Below, piece by piece: positions 17,587 to 26,658 of a DNA stretch of 64,000 bases. Source of the DNA: an uncultured Acetatifactor sp. (GTDB lineage Bacteria > Bacillota > Clostridia > Lachnospirales > Lachnospiraceae); the NCBI GenBank assembly GCA_910577185.1, contig CAJTLR010000003.1, positions 36,160-100,159 of the forward strand, written 5' to 3'. The translations under genes and the position numbers were made by a program. Every line of letters starts with the position of its first letter. The first letter of the stretch is position 1. Below the pieces are notes generated by a model. The model was not told the origin of the DNA. It ran no database searches and saw only the letters and a list, made by a program, of their open reading frames with translations.

Positions 17587-18570
17587 TTACAGCACATCGG
17601 CAAAATGTACTTTTAACCGTTTAAAAATGGCGGCTCCAATGCCGAACAGCACCACCGTAACAATCCAGAAATACATGGTCGAAAAAAAGTCCTGGAAAAA
17701 CCACTCCCGGCCATATATGGCGGTTCTGTAGCCTCCCACGATATATACAAGGGGATTCAGCTTCAGCCAGAATACCCATTCCTCCGGTACGGAATCTATA
17801 TTCCAGAGAATGGGGGTTGCCCAGATCCCGATCTGCAGCGCAATGCTGATAATCTGCGTCAGGTCCTTGAAAAAAACCACCACGGCGCATGTGGCATAGC
17901 ATATGGCCAGCACAAACACAAACAGGCAGAAACTGTAATACAGAATCTGCGTGGTGTAAATTGTGGGATAATACCCGTAAAGCGCCGCCACCACCAGGAG
18001 TACCGCCAGAAAGAAGACATGGATAAACGTGGCCGCAATGATTTTGATAATGGGCAGAATACTAATCTTGAACACTACCTTTTTGACCAGATAGTCATAT
18101 TCCCTCATGGCATTGGTTCCGTTGTTCAATGCCTCGTTAAAATAAAACCAGGGCACCAGCCCGGCCGTCAGAAACAGCACGAACGGCACGTCCTTCACGC
18201 CCCGGCCCGTATTCCCCATTAGCTTTTCAAAGACAATATAATACATCGCCACCGTCACCACCGGCTGCGCCAGCGCCCAGAGGGCTCCCATATAGGAACC
18301 CGCGTAACGCTTTTTAAAATCATTTTTCGCCAGCTTCCAGATCAGGTGACGGCTTTGATACAGTTCCACCGGAATCGTGGTAAATTTTTCATACCATTTT
18401 GCAAATACGATGCAGGATACCAGAATCACGGAACAGGACAGAATCTTCTTCAGCAGTTCCTCCTGGGGATCCGCAGTGGGACCCGGGTTCTCATGCAAAA
18501 TGATCACTAAGGCCATCAGCAGCCCCAGCAGGCAAAATATTACGATTCCGCCTTTTTTGCTAATTTTCAT
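17587..18570 (-). CDS. wzm: Polysaccharide ABC exporter permease
   Basis: 327 residues from an ATG with GGGGGAG four bases upstream; in-frame starts at 18582 and 18600 have no ribosome site. The ABC-2 type permease core begins about residue 75 (LIWKLAKNDFKKRYAGSYMGALWALAQP) and has six hydrophobic segments with the LVPWFYFNEAL and LNPLVYIVGGYR motifs of the Wzm/TagG family. About 70 extra N-terminal residues add two further hydrophobic segments compared with typical 260-residue members. With the downstream Wzt it forms the channel for lipid-linked polysaccharide. Confidence 0.93.
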   Translation of the reverse strand: MKISKKGGIVIFCLLGLLMALVIILHENPGPTADPQEELLKKILSCSVILVSCIVFAKWYEKFTTIPVELYQSRHLIWKLAKNDFKKRYAGSYMGALWALAQPVVTVAMYYIVFEKLMGNTGRGVKDVPFVLFLTAGLVPWFYFNEALNNGTNAMREYDYLVKKVVFKISILPIIKIIAATFIHVFFLAVLLVVAALYGYYPTIYTTQILYYSFCLFVFVLAICYATCAVVVFFKDLTQIISIALQIGIWATPILWNIDSVPEEWVFWLKLNPLVYIVGGYRTAIYGREWFFQDFFSTMYFWIVTVVLFGIGAAIFKRLKVHFADVL

Positions 18571-18643
18571 TTTCTCCCCCATACCGCTGCGCAGCAGCAA
18601 CTTTCTTTCAGGCAGGAGACGCCTTTTTCAAGGTTGAGGCTTC

Positions 18644-19207
18644 TCACCTTGTTATCTGTCTCTCGAATTCCCCCAGACCGCCCCAGTTTCTGTCACGCTC
18701 AATCATAACCAGCTCCATGCCTTCCGGTATGGGCCATTCAATGCCGATGGCGGGATCGTCATATGCGATTCCCCCTTCATCTCCCGGATGATAAAAATCG
18801 GTACACTTATAGCAGAATTCCGCGTAATCCGACAGGACAAGATACCCGTGGGCAAAATTTTTCGGCACAAAAAACTGCTTTTTGTTCTCCTCGGAAAGAA
18901 TCACCCCATACCACTTTCCAAAGGTGGGAGACCCCTTCCTGAGATCCACCGCCACGTCAAACACTTCCCCCCGGATGGCCCTCACCAGCTTGTCCTGGGG
19001 ATATTCCTTTTGAAAATGAAGGCCCCTCAGCACCCCCCTGCTGCCGGAGGACTGGTTATCCTGGACAAACACTTCCCCAATGCCGGCCTCCTTATATGCC
19101 TCATAATGATAAGATTCATAAAAATAACCCCTGGAATCCCCGTGCACCTGGGGCGTAATGATCTTCAGTCCTTCTATCCCGCAGGTCTCCACTTTAATTT
19201 TGCCCAT
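18644..19207 (-). CDS. rfbC: dTDP-4-dehydrorhamnose 3,5-epimerase
   Basis: 187 residues from an ATG with GGAGGA at ideal distance; a longer frame to 19255 runs over a hairpin and is rejected. It has the cupin core of RmlC: HGDSRGYFYESYH, FVQDNQSSGSRGVLRGLHFQ with the catalytic His, the Asp-dyad region VFDVAVDLRKGSPTFGKW, FFVPKNFAHGYLVLSD and YKCTDFYHPGDEGGIAYDDP. It converts dTDP-4-keto-6-deoxyglucose to the rhamno-configured 4-keto intermediate in the cytosol. It lies between the GH25 muramidase and the exporter. RfbD, needed for the last step to dTDP-rhamnose, is absent from the window. Confidence 0.95.
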   Translation of the reverse strand: MGKIKVETCGIEGLKIITPQVHGDSRGYFYESYHYEAYKEAGIGEVFVQDNQSSGSRGVLRGLHFQKEYPQDKLVRAIRGEVFDVAVDLRKGSPTFGKWYGVILSEENKKQFFVPKNFAHGYLVLSDYAEFCYKCTDFYHPGDEGGIAYDDPAIGIEWPIPEGMELVMIERDRNWGGLGEFERQITR

Positions 19208-19229
19208 AATAATCCTCCATTCCTGCTCA

Positions 19230-19263
19230 TTACGCGAATTTGGGCGTAAGCACAAATTCGCCT
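19230..19263. repeat. Hairpin/pseudoknot-like element before rfbC
   Basis: TTACGC (19230-19235) pairs perfectly with GCGTAA (19244-19249). The enclosed loop GAATTTGG is complementary to the following CAAATTC (19253-19259). A related element with a different but still paired stem lies before rfbA (21435-21470). The element sits in the 57-base gap between the GH25 stop and rfbC. Confidence 0.6.
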
Positions 19264-19264
19264 G

Positions 19265-20540
19265 TCATCTTGCCAGGTAACTGACATTCATGTCAACATT
19301 ACCTTCGATTCCATCCACGCTTCCCCTGGATGTATACTGCCACATATGATAATATCCCTGATAAATGGGCGCGCTGCGGTATTCTGCAAGCCAGATGCAG
19401 TATTTCTCCAGCCGGTCCGCGTGCAGATTATTGTTGTACCAGTTACGGCTTCCGTAAACCCCCGCCTCATAGCCCGCATTGACAATGGTGCGGCAGAATG
19501 CATCGCACACCAGGGTCCGCGTTTCCACATCCAGGCCGTCGGCCCTTCCGTTTCCCCCGGCTCCTTCCGTGTCGATAAAAATCGGATAGTCCAGATGATA
19601 TTCCCGGATCAGCTGCAGCACCGCAGATGCCTCTTCCACCGCTTCCACCTCGTTCACCGCCTGGGTAAAGAAATACACGCCCACCGGCATTCCGCTGACA
19701 GCAGCCCCTCTCATGTTGGCGGTAAAATACGGATCCTCCACCAGGTTGCCGGTTACGGATCCCCGGTAGCCGGCGCGGATAATGGCAAATTCCACTCCCG
19801 CCTCTTTTACCTTGTCCCAGTCAATGTCCCCGTTCCATTTTGAAACGTCAATGCCCACCTTTGAATTTGCGGTGGATTTCTGGAGTTTCTGAATCTCCGT
19901 CTTATCCGCGTCCACAAGGGCATCCGTCTCTCCGGTATCCTCCGCCTCCGCGTCGATCTCGTCCTCCGTCCTGATCAGCAGGGAAATGTCATCTATGGCA
20001 ACATACTCCACTTTCTCCTTTACGCGCACCTTTGTCTCATTGTTTGGCACCCTGTACCCCTCAATCGGCATCAGCCGCACATAATATTCCCCTGCGGTCA
20101 GGCCTCCCACATAAATAATACCGTCTTTGTCCAGATCCTTATATTCCCCCAGGCCTTCCAGCTCTATGAAAAAGCTCTCGCCCGTGACCGGCACTCCCTG
20201 ACTGTCCACAATCTGAACCCGCAGGTCCTTTTCCACGGATGTCACCAGCAGGGAAAGTCTGGCTGCACTGTTCCTGGCGGCCTCCAGCACCGGGTTGATC
20301 TCCTGGTCAAAGAAAGTATTGTCCTTCAGGAATGCGGACAAGTCATTTCCGATTTGTCCCCAGGCCCTCTCCCCCTCCTCCGCGTCTTCCTCTTCCCCGT
20401 CCTGTGTTCCGGGTGCGGGAGTCTGTCCGGGCGGCAGGTTCCGGTCACCGCCGCCTCCCTGGGGCTTGTTGATATACAGCACCAGCAGGGAGATCAGCAG
20501 GATCACTGCCATGGAGCACAAAATCGCCATTTTCCGTAAT

Positions 20541-20551
<11 letters not shown>
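19265..20551 (-). CDS. Membrane-anchored GH25 muramidase
   Basis: 428 residues: a membrane segment at about 9-27, a low-complexity Gly/Pro/acidic linker, a beta-sandwich about 98-190 resembling SpaA/prealbumin-like repeats (DKDGIIYVGGLTAGEYYVRL), then a GH25 domain about 232-428. GH25 landmarks are GIDVSKWNGDIDW (Asp 235), AIIRAGYRG, VGVYFFTQAVNEVEAVEEA and FIDTEG (Asp 327, Glu 329). The enzyme should cut the MurNAc-GlcNAc bond outside the cell. The start overlaps the rfbA stop by 11 bases, so translation is probably coupled. Tying a muramidase to rhamnose synthesis and export suggests wall opening during polymer attachment. It is a smaller cousin of the 1174-residue protein at 22.8-26.3 kb. 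Confidence 0.93.
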
Positions 20552-21410
<859 letters not shown>

Positions 21411-21434
21411 AAAAATCCCCATGCCTTTCCGTAA

Positions 21435-21470
21435 CCTGCGGATTTGGGCCGCAGGCACAAATTTGCGTGT
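21435..21470. repeat. Hairpin/pseudoknot-like element before rfbA
   Basis: CCTGCGG (21435-21441) pairs with CCGCAGG (21449-21455) around the loop ATTTGGG, and the following ACAAATTTGC contains CAAAT, complementary to the loop ATTTG. Loop and 3' part match the element before rfbC (19230-19263), while the stem sequence differs but remains paired. Confidence 0.6.
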
Positions 21471-21515
21471 AAAAATTTATTTTTCACACAATTCTCCTAT
21501 TCCAGTTTATATTGA

Positions 21516-21540
21516 ATAGGAACGGCAGAACCGTTCCTAT
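21516..21540 (-). other. Strong hairpin in rfbB-rfbA intergenic leader
   Basis: ATAGGAACGG and CCGTTCCTAT form a perfect 10-bp stem with a 5-nt loop just after the rfbB stop on the minus strand. No U-tract follows, so mRNA processing or stabilisation is likelier than termination. Confidence 0.6.
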
Positions 21541-21552
21541 CTGGCTGATTTG

Positions 21553-22638
21553 TTATTTCTTTTCATACATTTCCGTATAATATTTCTGGTAATCGCCGCT
21601 GGTGGCATTTGCCATCCACTCCTGGTGCTGAAAGTACCACTCTATGGTCTTCCGGATGCCCTCCTTGAACATGGTCTCCGGACACCAGCCAATCTGCGCC
21701 CTGATCTTGTCCGGGGCAATGGCATATCTGCGGTCATGGCCTTTGCGGTCCTCCACATATGTGATCAGGTCTGCCGTCACATTCGCCTTCCTGGGATCGT
21801 CATCCGGCAGCATCTCCTGGAGCACTTCCAGGATGATGTGAAGAATCTCTATATTCTGCTTCTCATTATGCCCGCCGATATTATAAGTCTCGAACAGCCT
21901 GCCCTGCTCCTGTACCATGTCGATGGCTTTGGCGTGGTCTTCCACATACAGCCAGTCCCTGACATTTTTCCCGTCTCCGTACACCGGGAGCTTCTTTCCC
22001 TGAAGCGCATTGTTGATCATCAGCGGAATAAATTTCTCCGGGAACTGATAGGGTCCGTAATTATTGGAGCAGTTGGTAATATTTGCAGGAAAACGATACG
22101 TGTCCATATAGGATTTCACCAGCATATCCGCCGAGGCCTTGCTGGCAGAATAAGGGCTGTGCGGATCATAGGGAGTGGTCTCATAGAAGAAAGCGTCATC
22201 ATCCTCCGGCAGAGAACCATACACTTCGTCCGTGGACACATGCAGGAACTTTTTTCCCTCCGGGAAACTGCCGTCCGGCAGTTCCCATGCCGCCTTGGCA
22301 CAGTTCAGCATCACGGCCGTGCCCAGCACATTGGTCTGTATAAAAACTTCCGGATTCCGGATACTTCTGTCCACATGACTCTCCGCCGCAAAATGAACCA
22401 CCCTGTCAATGTCATTTTCCGCAAAAATCCTGGAGATTGCTTCCTTATCACAGATATCGGCTTTCACAAAAGTATAATTTGCCCGATTCTCCACTTCTTT
22501 CAGATTCTCCAGATTTCCTGCATATGTCAGTAAATCCACATTGATGATACGGATTTCGTCCCCATACTTCCGGAACATATAGTGAATATAATTCGAGCCG
22601 ATAAACCCGGCGCCTCCTGTCACAAGATAAGTCCGCAT
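21553..22638 (-). CDS. rfbB: dTDP-glucose 4,6-dehydratase
   Basis: 361 residues of the extended SDR family. NAD-binding GGAGFIGSN (8-16), FAAESHVDRSI, STDEVYGSL (with the catalytic Asp-Glu pair), YSASKAS (Tyr and Lys) and NCSNNYGPYQFPEK are all in place. It converts dTDP-glucose to dTDP-4-keto-6-deoxyglucose, the branch point used by RfbC towards rhamnose and by WecE (32.2 kb) towards an amino sugar. It is the first gene behind a consensus promoter at 22712-22740, so it heads the export locus transcript. AAAGGAAC precedes the ATG. Confidence 0.97.
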   Translation of the reverse strand: MRTYLVTGGAGFIGSNYIHYMFRKYGDEIRIINVDLLTYAGNLENLKEVENRANYTFVKADICDKEAISRIFAENDIDRVVHFAAESHVDRSIRNPEVFIQTNVLGTAVMLNCAKAAWELPDGSFPEGKKFLHVSTDEVYGSLPEDDDAFFYETTPYDPHSPYSASKASADMLVKSYMDTYRFPANITNCSNNYGPYQFPEKFIPLMINNALQGKKLPVYGDGKNVRDWLYVEDHAKAIDMVQEQGRLFETYNIGGHNEKQNIEILHIILEVLQEMLPDDDPRKANVTADLITYVEDRKGHDRRYAIAPDKIRAQIGWCPETMFKEGIRKTIEWYFQHQEWMANATSGDYQKYYTEMYEKK

Positions 22639-22711
22639 GTTTCTGTTCCTTTCCCTGGTTTATTTAAAATTCTCTCTCGTCTTAGTATGACATAAAAATC
22701 ACGATACACTC

Positions 22712-22740
22712 ATTATAAGGATTCTGCCAATATCTGTCAA
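22712..22740 (-). promoter_or_regulatory. Consensus sigma-70-type promoter of the rfbB operon
   Basis: On the minus strand TTGACA (22735-22740), a 17-base spacer and TATAAT (22712-22717) match the housekeeping consensus exactly. A start near 22705 would leave a leader of about 65 bases before the rfbB ATG. Confidence 0.85.
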
Positions 22741-22812
22741 CTTCCAAACCGGTCTTGCCGCATCTTTTCGTCAGCCCTTTGTAACTGTTGCGCTGATACA
22801 CGCAGCAGGCCC

Positions 22813-25800
22813 TCAATAACCCAGGTAGCTGACATTGAGGTCCACATCTCCGCTGATGCCGCTGACGCTGCCGGTGGAACGATACTGCCACATGTCATAC
22901 TTTCCTTTATAGGTAGGACTTGCCGCGTATTGCGCCAGCCAGATCTTATAGGAATTTAAGCTTCCCGCGTCAATTTTGGATTCCAGCCATATCTTGTTGG
23001 AATAGATTCCCGCCGTGTAGCCCGCATTCTGTATCGTCTGGCAGAAAGCCCTGCACACCGCGGTTCTCTCAGCCTTGTCAAGCTTATCTCCCCGTCCTCC
23101 GCTGGCTTCCACATCCAGAAATACCGGATAGGAAATCCTATGATTTTTTATCTGTTCCAGCACCATGGAGGCCTCCTCCACAGCTTCCACCTCGTTTACG
23201 GCCTGGGAGAAGAAATACACGCCCACTTTCAGTCCGGCTGCCTCAGCCCCCTTGATATTCGCCGCAAATTTCGGATCTTCAATCAGTTTTCCCTCGCCGG
23301 ATCCTCTGTAACCGCAGCGGATAATCACATAGGAGATCCCGGAATTTTTCACCGCATTCCAGTCGATATTGCCGTTCCACTTGGAGACATCAATCCCCTG
23401 GACACCATCTCCCGTGATCAGGGATCCATCGCTGGCAAAATGATACTTTGCACCCTGAATCACCTGTTCCCCGGTCACTTTGCTTCCATCCGCGTTAAAG
23501 TAGTACACCCTGCCTTCAATGGTCTGCCACCCGCTGTATTTTGCCTCTCCTTTGACGAAAAACTTATCTGCCGTATAATAGTCTGCCCTGACAGCTTCCT
23601 TGTATTTCCCATCCGCCAGCACATAAAGCTGCTGTCCGTCCGCGTCCTTCAATAAAGTAAAAGTATCGTCCTTCGGATGCAGTCTGACGATCACCGTGCA
23701 GGATGCGCTGAGTTCTTCCCCGTTTTCCGTGTGTCTCACGGTGATAACCGCGCTGCCTTCCGCAACGCCTGTGACCGTAATATTTCTTCCCTCCACACTG
23801 ACCGATGCAATATTTTCGTCGGAAGATACCGCCGTCACAGCCGTATTCTGCCCGGCCGCATTTTCCACTTCCGCCTTGATGAGCGCCGGAGTCTGCGTCA
23901 ATACCGTCAGGGATGACTTATCCAGCTTCAGGGTCCTTTTCCCCGTGACCGTCACATTGATAACGGCTGTGGCAGCGGTATCTGCCGTACCGTTTTCATA
24001 GTATGCCTTCACAGTGACCACAGTCGTTCCTGCCCTGACACCTGTGACACTGATATTGCCCTCTCCATCCACCGAAGCGGTGGCCACGGCTGTATTGCCG
24101 GAGCTGACGGAATATACCACCTTTAATCCATCCGAAAATCCTGACGCCACGGCCCTTGCTGTCATTACCGTTCCCACGGCTCCGCTTAAGTCAGCCTTAT
24201 CTACCGTCAGGGTTCCCCTGGACGGGACCGGTGTGGGACTGGGCGTAGGGACCGGAGTGGCGCTGGGCGTGGGGACCGGGGTGGGACTGGGCGTGGGTTC
24301 CGGCGTCGGTGTGGGCGTAGGTTCCGCAGTGGGCGTGGGCGTAGGTTCCGGGGTAGGGCTGGGTGTGGGCTCCGGGGCGGGTTCCACAGTAGGGCTGGGC
24401 GTAGGCTCCGGGGTGGGCTCCACAGTAGGACTGGGCGCAGGTTCCGAACCCGGTTCGTCTGTTCCTTCATCCGTGCCTCCCGGAACGGTATCCTCCGGCG
24501 GTGCTGCCTCGGATGTGGAATCCGGCGCCTGACCCGGGTCAACTGTCGCGGTATCCTCCGGCGCTGTCCCTGGTACGTCCTGTGCGCTGAGATACAAAAG
24601 CCCCCTTACAATCACCAGGGACATGGGATCCGGGATGGCGCTTTTGGCCACTTCCGTATAAGTGGCCGAGATCACCTTGCTCTCAACCCATGCCACCGTA
24701 TCCTGCAAAGATGATTCCACCACGGTTTCGTTCTTTTTGGTGTCCTCCTTTGCCACATTGACTTCCGACTCCTTTTTAACCTCATTCGCCACATCTACCT
24801 TATCGTAGGCGATATTCTTTTTTACTTCCACGGACTGGCTGTCCGTAAAAACCGTGTAGTCCGCATATCTGGAATCTGCAAGCGGCTCCATGGCCACTTC
24901 ATATGTACCCGGGGTAATGTCCGTCTTATAAATAATCCCATCCATGTCGTCATCCGACCAGATATAGGATTTCCCGTCCGGATCCGTGACTGTCACGGAA
25001 AACGGCACATTTGCCACCAGTTTTTCGTTTTTCCGGTTTATAAATTTAATCTTCAGGTCTTTTTGTATGGAAGTGAAATTGGGTTCCACGGAAACCTGTC
25101 TCTCATATCCGCTCTCCTGGTATTCATTCCCGGAATCTCCTTTCACCACGGTGGATGCGCCGGCAAGCCGGGCAATCTCCGCGTCGGCCACTGCCATGAG
25201 CCCTTTTTCCCCAATCATGGAGATCCCTTCCAGCTGATGTCCCACATCCGCAAGATCGGAGATTTGCTTACTGGTCATATGGGCGCTGACAAATATACTG
25301 CCTGTCACGATGGCAGTAACCAGCACCACCACGCCGGTTACTGCCATAACCCTGTCCATGGTATCCATGCTGCGCATTATGGCCCGGAGTCTCGCCAGAA
25401 AGTTCTGTTTTTTTCCTGACTTGTTTAAATTTCCCCGTTTCGCCTGCACTGCGCCCCGTACCGGCTGCCTTTTCTTCTGCGCATCCTGCCTGTGTCCGGT
25501 ACCGGAGCCCCTGCGGGCTTCATCGCCTCTCTTCTGCCTTACGGCCGGAATTCTGTCCGATTCCTGTTGCAAAGTAAAATCGTCTTTCTGCTCCATCCGG
25601 TCATAATACCCTTCCGGAACACCCTCTTCCTCATAAAATGCCTCTTCCGGTGTTTTCCCTGCTCCATAAGGGGCTTCTTCCCGCCAGGATTCTGCTTCAT
25701 AATACCCTTCCGAAATGTCCCCGGACTCATCATATTCCACTTCCGGCCCCGCTTCGCCAGCACGGAATCCCTCTTCACCCTCTATATACATTTCATCCCG

Positions 25801-26337
25801 GGCTTCTCCCTCCCAGGGTTCTGCTTCATAATACCCTTCCGCATTTTCCCCGGACTCATCATATTCCACTTCCGGCCCTGCTTCGCCAGCACGGAATCCT
25901 TCTTCACCCTCTATATACATTTCATCCCGGGCTTCTCCCTCCCAGGATTCTGCTTCATAATACCCTTCCGAAATGTCCCCGGACTCATCATACTCCGCTT
26001 CCGGCCCCGCTTCGCCATCGCGGAATCCTTCTTCACCCTCTATATACATTTCATCCCGGGTTTCCTCCTCCCAGGATTCTGCTTCATAATACCCTTCCGC
26101 ATTTTCCCCGGACTCATCATATTCCACTTCTATCCCGCCTTCGGCATCGCGGAATTCTTCTCCATCTTCATATATTTCCCCGGCTTCAGACAACTCTTCC
26201 CCACGGCGGGAAAATGCCTCTTTGCTGTCCCAGTCATATTCCGCTTCATCGCCCTCTTCCCAGTCCCGGGCATCCTCATCATACCCATCTTCTTCCAGTC
26301 TGATTTCCTCTATCATACGACGGAATAACTTTTTCAT
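22813..26337 (-). CDS. Large membrane-anchored GH25 muramidase with acidic repeats and Ig-like domains
   Basis: 1174 residues. Order: very acidic cytoplasmic region with a 43-residue repeat (about 72-220; EYDESG, EGYYEAE, DEMYIEGEEGF) and a basic stretch; one membrane helix (329-351); a SpaA-like beta domain (about 420-510, DDDMDGIIYKTDITPGTYEV); a 70-residue Pro/Thr/Glu linker; two Big2-like Ig domains (about 707-885); choline-binding-like repeats (GWQTIEGRVYYFNADGSKV); and GH25 (about 978-1174) with GIDVSKWNGNIDW (Asp 983) and FLDVEASG (Asp 1075, Glu 1077). ATG at 26337 has GGGGAGG. The longer frame to 26469 begins upstream of the promoter and is rejected. It should cleave wall glycan at the cell surface while its acidic part faces the cytosol. 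Confidence 0.92.
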   Translation of the reverse strand: MKKLFRRMIEEIRLEEDGYDEDARDWEEGDEAEYDWDSKEAFSRRGEELSEAGEIYEDGEEFRDAEGGIEVEYDESGENAEGYYEAESWEEETRDEMYIEGEEGFRDGEAGPEAEYDESGDISEGYYEAESWEGEARDEMYIEGEEGFRAGEAGPEVEYDESGENAEGYYEAEPWEGEARDEMYIEGEEGFRAGEAGPEVEYDESGDISEGYYEAESWREEAPYGAGKTPEEAFYEEEGVPEGYYDRMEQKDDFTLQQESDRIPAVRQKRGDEARRGSGTGHRQDAQKKRQPVRGAVQAKRGNLNKSGKKQNFLARLRAIMRSMDTMDRVMAVTGVVVLVTAIVTGSIFVSAHMTSKQISDLADVGHQLEGISMIGEKGLMAVADAEIARLAGASTVVKGDSGNEYQESGYERQVSVEPNFTSIQKDLKIKFINRKNEKLVANVPFSVTVTDPDGKSYIWSDDDMDGIIYKTDITPGTYEVAMEPLADSRYADYTVFTDSQSVEVKKNIAYDKVDVANEVKKESEVNVAKEDTKKNETVVESSLQDTVAWVESKVISATYTEVAKSAIPDPMSLVIVRGLLYLSAQDVPGTAPEDTATVDPGQAPDSTSEAAPPEDTVPGGTDEGTDEPGSEPAPSPTVEPTPEPTPSPTVEPAPEPTPSPTPEPTPTPTAEPTPTPTPEPTPSPTPVPTPSATPVPTPSPTPVPSRGTLTVDKADLSGAVGTVMTARAVASGFSDGLKVVYSVSSGNTAVATASVDGEGNISVTGVRAGTTVVTVKAYYENGTADTAATAVINVTVTGKRTLKLDKSSLTVLTQTPALIKAEVENAAGQNTAVTAVSSDENIASVSVEGRNITVTGVAEGSAVITVRHTENGEELSASCTVIVRLHPKDDTFTLLKDADGQQLYVLADGKYKEAVRADYYTADKFFVKGEAKYSGWQTIEGRVYYFNADGSKVTGEQVIQGAKYHFASDGSLITGDGVQGIDVSKWNGNIDWNAVKNSGISYVIIRCGYRGSGEGKLIEDPKFAANIKGAEAAGLKVGVYFFSQAVNEVEAVEEASMVLEQIKNHRISYPVFLDVEASGGRGDKLDKAERTAVCRAFCQTIQNAGYTAGIYSNKIWLESKIDAGSLNSYKIWLAQYAASPTYKGKYDMWQYRSTGSVSGISGDVDLNVSYLGY
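25678..26124 (-). repeat. 129-bp in-frame tandem repeat (43 aa), about 3.5 copies
   Basis: The block TCTGCTTCATAATACCCTTCC recurs at 25691, 25820, 25949 and 26078, exactly 129 bases apart, inside the muramidase gene. Copies alternate between GENAEG and GDISEG variants, suggesting duplication of a two-unit block. Confidence 0.93.
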
Positions 26338-26658
26338 CCTGACCTCCCCGTTCCCCCTGCACCACAACATCCGCCAAAAACTGTCCAGTGACTTTTCGCA
26401 GGGACAAAAAGAACATCCTAACATGTAACAAATCTGTAACATTATAGCATTCCACAGCCGCTTCTTCAAGTGAGAATCCTATTTCTTCATAATTTCTTAA
26501 AATGTTTTAAAGTACTATTAATAATGTAGACTTTCTCGCCCCATAATAGTAAAATAAAGGGGCGCATCCGTACAGCACTCCAGTATCTGTCCGGCCTGCT
26601 GCGCAAAAGGCACCAAAATCCAGGAAACATCAAAACCAGAGAAGAAACGGAGATGCAC
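26338..26658. other. Divergent regulatory gap between the large GH25 gene and the SGNH gene
   Basis: The 321-base gap has no gene. The minus-strand promoter lies at 26441-26469. On the plus strand an AT-rich stretch (26490-26560) has only weak candidates, the best being TAGACT-17-TAAAAT near 26527-26555. GGAG at 26649-26652 serves the plus-strand gene. Confidence 0.6.
26441..26469 (-). promoter_or_regulatory. Promoter of the large GH25 gene
   Basis: Minus strand TTGAAG (26464-26469), 17-base spacer, and TATAAT (26441-26446) with TG one base before it, giving an extended -10. The position about 100 bases before the chosen ATG supports that start over the longer frame. Confidence 0.8.

Noticed and set aside
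16226..18570. TagGH teichoic acid exporter
   Set aside because: The ATPase has a Wzt-type glycan-binding C-terminus and the locus has rfb genes and a WbdD-like enzyme but no tag genes.
26338..26469. N-terminal extension of the large GH25 protein to 26469
   Set aside because: The -35 box lies at 26464-26469 and the -10 at 26441, so those codons would not be transcribed; ATG at 26337 has GGGGAGG.
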